This document shows positions 61,664 through 64,000 of a stretch of 64,000 bases of DNA, piece by piece. How positions within the stretch are numbered: position 1 is the stretch's first letter; each line of letters begins with the position of its first letter. Location of the stretch: the NCBI RefSeq assembly GCF_014695575.1, contig NZ_JACJOO010000006.1:124001-188000 (forward strand), given 5' to 3'. Below the pieces are notes generated by a model, which was not told where the DNA came from, did no database searches, and saw only the letters and a list, made by a program, of their open reading frames with translations. This DNA comes from Leptolyngbya sp. FACHB-8. Lineage in GTDB: Bacteria; Cyanobacteriota; Cyanobacteriia; Elainellales; Elainellaceae. Position numbers and translations under genes: made by a program.

Positions 61664-62794
61664 ATGCAAGCTGCTGCTTCGCTGTTTCGTCCTGATCTCA
61701 TGGACTGGCTGCGTCGTTATCGGTACTGGTTAATCTCTCTTGCGACTGTAATTTTTCTGCTTCTTCCCTATGGGGCAAAAGCACAGGCGCAGACAGGGTA
61801 TCCACCGTTTCTAGACCCTCAGCTTAACGATTATGGACATGTGGTAACAGCAAGTGACGCTACCACGATTCGCAATACGTTGCAACAATTCAAGCAGCAG
61901 ACCGGAATTCAGGTGGTAGTGCTCACCGTTAATTCTGTGCAGGATTATCAGACGGGCGATCGCACCATCGAATCCTTCGCGACTAATCTGTTCAATACCT
62001 GGGGAATTGGCGATCGCAACCGTGATGATGGCATTTTGCTACTGGTGGCTGCGGCCGATCGCAAGTTGCGCATTGAGCTAGGTAGCGGCTACTCTTCAAA
62101 TTACGACGCAGTTGCTCAAGCGATTATCAGCGACTACATCGTACCCCAATTCCGAGAAGGGCGTATTAGCCAGGGAACGGTGGCTGGGGTCAATGCCATT
62201 GTGAGCAGATTTAACCCCTCCGCTTCAGCCCTACCCGCTGTGGAAAATCCTGGTGGTGGAGACCCACTTCAAGCTACTGATGAGGGGGCTTCTGAGGGGA
62301 CTATTGCCATCGGCGTCGGATTAACAGGCCTGATTGTGGGAGTACCCGTATTTGCCAGTTGGCGACGGCATCGTAAGCGGCAGTGCCCCAGTTGCAAAAC
62401 TCAAATGGTGCGGCTCGACGAACAGGCGGATGATCAATTTCTGAATGAGAGTCAACGAAAAGAAGAATCTCTTAGCTCCGTAGACTATGACGCCTGGCAG
62501 TGCCCCAGCTGCAGCTATCACCAGATTCTTCCCTATTCCAATTTCTTCTCCGAATACAGTCGGTGCCCCAGTTGTGCCACTAAAGCTCTGGAGGTGCGAA
62601 CCACAACTACCCGCCAGCCTACCCGCAGCTGTCAGGGGGAAAGCCGCATCGACGAGCATTGTCGCCACTGCTCTTACGATCGGACATACTATCGCTCTAT
62701 CCCTCGTCTGACTGATAACTCCTCATCCAGTGGTGGTTCTTCATCGGGTGGCGGTGGTTCTTCATCCGGTGGCGGTGCATCGGGCAGTTGGTAG
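61664..62794 (+). CDS. TPM-domain membrane protein with zinc-ribbon tail
   Basis: The 376-residue protein has a signal/anchor near the start (YWLISLATVIFLLLPYGAKA), then a TPM domain (residues about 45-180) with LQQFKQQTGIQVVVLTVNS, RNRDDGILLLVAAADR and RIELGSGY. A transmembrane segment (TIAIGVGLTGLIVGVPVFA) follows. The cytoplasmic tail has four Cys-x2-Cys pairs (CPSCKTQ, CPSCSYH, CPSCATK, CRHCSYD), which fit two zinc ribbons. The end is a Ser/Gly-rich tract (SSGGGGSSSGGG). TPM proteins include Psb32/YgcG relatives linked to photosystem repair or envelope functions. I choose the ATG at 61664 with GGAG upstream. Confidence 0.85.
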   Translation: MQAAASLFRPDLMDWLRRYRYWLISLATVIFLLLPYGAKAQAQTGYPPFLDPQLNDYGHVVTASDATTIRNTLQQFKQQTGIQVVVLTVNSVQDYQTGDRTIESFATNLFNTWGIGDRNRDDGILLLVAAADRKLRIELGSGYSSNYDAVAQAIISDYIVPQFREGRISQGTVAGVNAIVSRFNPSASALPAVENPGGGDPLQATDEGASEGTIAIGVGLTGLIVGVPVFASWRRHRKRQCPSCKTQMVRLDEQADDQFLNESQRKEESLSSVDYDAWQCPSCSYHQILPYSNFFSEYSRCPSCATKALEVRTTTTRQPTRSCQGESRIDEHCRHCSYDRTYYRSIPRLTDNSSSSGGSSSGGGGSSSGGGASGSW

Positions 62795-62837
62795 GCTCAG
62801 TAGATCACAAACGAGCATTGTGACGTGCAAAGTACAA

Positions 62838-62891
62838 TCCAATATGCTTCAAAACCCAGAGGGAATTCCCTCTGGGTTTTGAAGCATATTG
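62838..62891. terminator. Perfect 54-base palindrome with no loop
   Basis: Every base from 62838 to 62864 pairs with its counterpart from 62891 down to 62865; the centre is GGAATTCC. Short outer arms AGTAGATC (62799-62806) and GATCTACT (62893-62900) also match. It lies between convergent genes (TPM and methyltransferase) and may terminate both. Confidence 0.85.
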
Positions 62892-62986
62892 GCGATCTAC
62901 TAAGGCTATTAGTGCAGCGACATCCTTAATTCCTAACGCTTCTCGTCAAATTATTAAGGGGGCTGCTGCAAGATGGACTTGGGTGT

Positions 62987-64000
62987 TCAGGCTACCGATT
63001 TTTCCATCACAACTCGATGTAACTTTGCTTCATTCTGTTCGAAGAATAGCCAGGAGATGGGGAAAAATGTCATGTAGCGATTGTAAGTTTCCAGGCCAAC
63101 CAGGTTTAATGCTTGCTCTCGATGGGCAACTAATCGGTCATACCAAGCTCGTAGCGTGGGTTTGTAGTCATGAATTGAATCATGGGTAATATGGAAGCCC
63201 GCTTGCTTTGCGGCCTCAATGTGCACAGGATGCATCACCAGAAGAGAGCCCGGAAAAAATAACTGAATCATGACCATTGAAGCTGGGTAAGGTTCATATT
63301 CCAGTGAAAAGAACTGATGAACAGCTAATCCTCCTGGTGCTAATGCAGCATAAATTTTCTGATGGATAATCTCAACCTCATCTGGGCGAACATGTTCTAA
63401 TGCTCCAATGGATAGAATGCGATCAAAAGGTTTATGCTCAAAGGGAGTTGTAATAAAGTTTGTCAAGGATACATTGAATCCCAGTTCTTGAACATAAGCC
63501 AGTTGTTCTTTAGAGAGTGTAAAGCCGGTTAGTTCACCGCTGTGTCCTTGATCTCGCAATAGTTTTAACATTGCGCCCCAGCCACACCCTAAATCTAAAA
63601 TCTTTTCATTACCCTGTAAACGAAGTAGCGATCGCAAATACATCGCTTTATTATGCTGTGCATCTTCTAATGTGTCTTGCTCATGGAGAAAGTCAGCAGC
63701 ACTGTAGAAGCGATACTGGTTATCCAAAAACAGGGCATAAAAATCATTTGAGACATCATAATGTGATTCAATGCCACTCGCATGGTCTTGCTCAAGCATG
63801 GAGTCGAGAAAAGCTTTACGAATGGGTGAAGGTGGGTAAGCCCTTGCGAACCATTTCATTAGAGAGGGTTGGGGTTGTGCCCAGAATGCCCAATTCTCTT
63901 TTGGATCAAGAGGAATGGGTGAATGAATCCTATCTTGGGCGATCGCGTAGAGCAAACCACGAGTGGCCAGGTCGGAGGTAAAACGTGAAACCCGTTCTAA
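62987..64000 (-). CDS. Cyclopropane-fatty-acid-synthase-like methyltransferase (5' end off the window)
   Basis: The SAM-dependent methyltransferase has the CFA-synthase layout: an N-terminal helical part with ESHYDVSNDFYALFLD and YSAADF, the SAM motif ILDLGCGWGAML, then ALEHVRPDEVEI and SIEM-like LERYMTFFP-type end (ETYNRYMTFFPISWLFFEQN). It probably methylates or cyclopropanates a lipid. In-frame coding continues to the window edge (LERVSRFTSDLATRG before the apparent TTG at 63955), so the true start lies beyond 64000. The reading has no stop in this part. Confidence 0.85.
   Translation of the reverse strand, partial: LERVSRFTSDLATRGLLYAIAQDRIHSPIPLDPKENWAFWAQPQPSLMKWFARAYPPSPIRKAFLDSMLEQDHASGIESHYDVSNDFYALFLDNQYRFYSAADFLHEQDTLEDAQHNKAMYLRSLLRLQGNEKILDLGCGWGAMLKLLRDQGHSGELTGFTLSKEQLAYVQELGFNVSLTNFITTPFEHKPFDRILSIGALEHVRPDEVEIIHQKIYAALAPGGLAVHQFFSLEYEPYPASMVMIQLFFPGSLLVMHPVHIEAAKQAGFHITHDSIHDYKPTLRAWYDRLVAHREQALNLVGLETYNRYMTFFPISWLFFEQNEAKLHRVVMEKSVA

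Overview
The window is chromosomal DNA from a cyanobacterium. The octamer GCGATCGC (HIP1) and its GCGATCG variants recur in most genes. The gene set is cyanobacterial too: knotless phytochromes, an Rcp1-like response regulator, a carotenoid oxygenase, an HtrA-type protease and CHASE2/CHASE3 kinases. I could not place it at genus level. I found no tRNA, rRNA, CRISPR array or intact transposase. Some 40 intact genes, several pseudogenes or remnants and an unusually large set of long perfect intergenic hairpins are present.

Region by region. 1-3256: reverse-strand knotless phytochrome histidine kinase cut by the window edge; 10799-14176 is a forward paralogue. 4.2-10.3 kb: FAD oxidoreductase, then a divergent Crp/Fnr regulator and hybrid cluster protein (hcp) with an FNR/HcpR-type dyad between them, then an alpha/beta hydrolase fused to a membrane domain. 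14.5-19.6 kb: MAPEG protein, AraC regulator, SH3 lipoprotein, ArsR-SRPBCC operon with a very clear promoter/operator, NTF2-like protein, ClpP. 19.8-27.6 kb: pentapeptide protein; 2OG-Fe dioxygenase plus PLP enzyme facing PhzF and an EamA exporter interrupted by one in-frame TGA; LysR regulator. 28.2-42.6 kb: polytopic membrane protein, RTX-type subtilase, CHASE2 kinase, secreted protein, ABC-2 exporter, HtrA protease, carotenoid oxygenase, small proteins. 43.1-48.7 kb: a small protein tightly coupled to a 1646-residue DUF4132-like protein, followed by a thioesterase remnant. 48.7-55.2 kb: four overlapping or closely spaced reverse-strand two-component genes. 56.2-56.6 kb: hypB relic. 57.3-61.4 kb: two long paralogous proteins of unknown function plus a T4-lysozyme-like enzyme. 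The end holds a TPM-domain protein and a cyclopropane-synthase-like methyltransferase that runs off the edge.

Two things stand out. First, nearly every convergent gene gap, and many other gaps, holds a perfect or near-perfect 16-36 bp hairpin, often with a three-base loop that is GAA or TTC. Four of these sit inside a roughly 102 bp element with conserved ends (5893, 8623, 19686, 38760), and the first three differ by changes matched on both arms. Second, the 57304-61360 cassette joins two His/Ser/Gly-rich paralogues of unknown function to a hydrolase that keeps the exact E-x8-D-x5-T spacing of T4 lysozyme. It is my best candidate for an undescribed system. All function calls come from reading motifs by eye; no database search was run.
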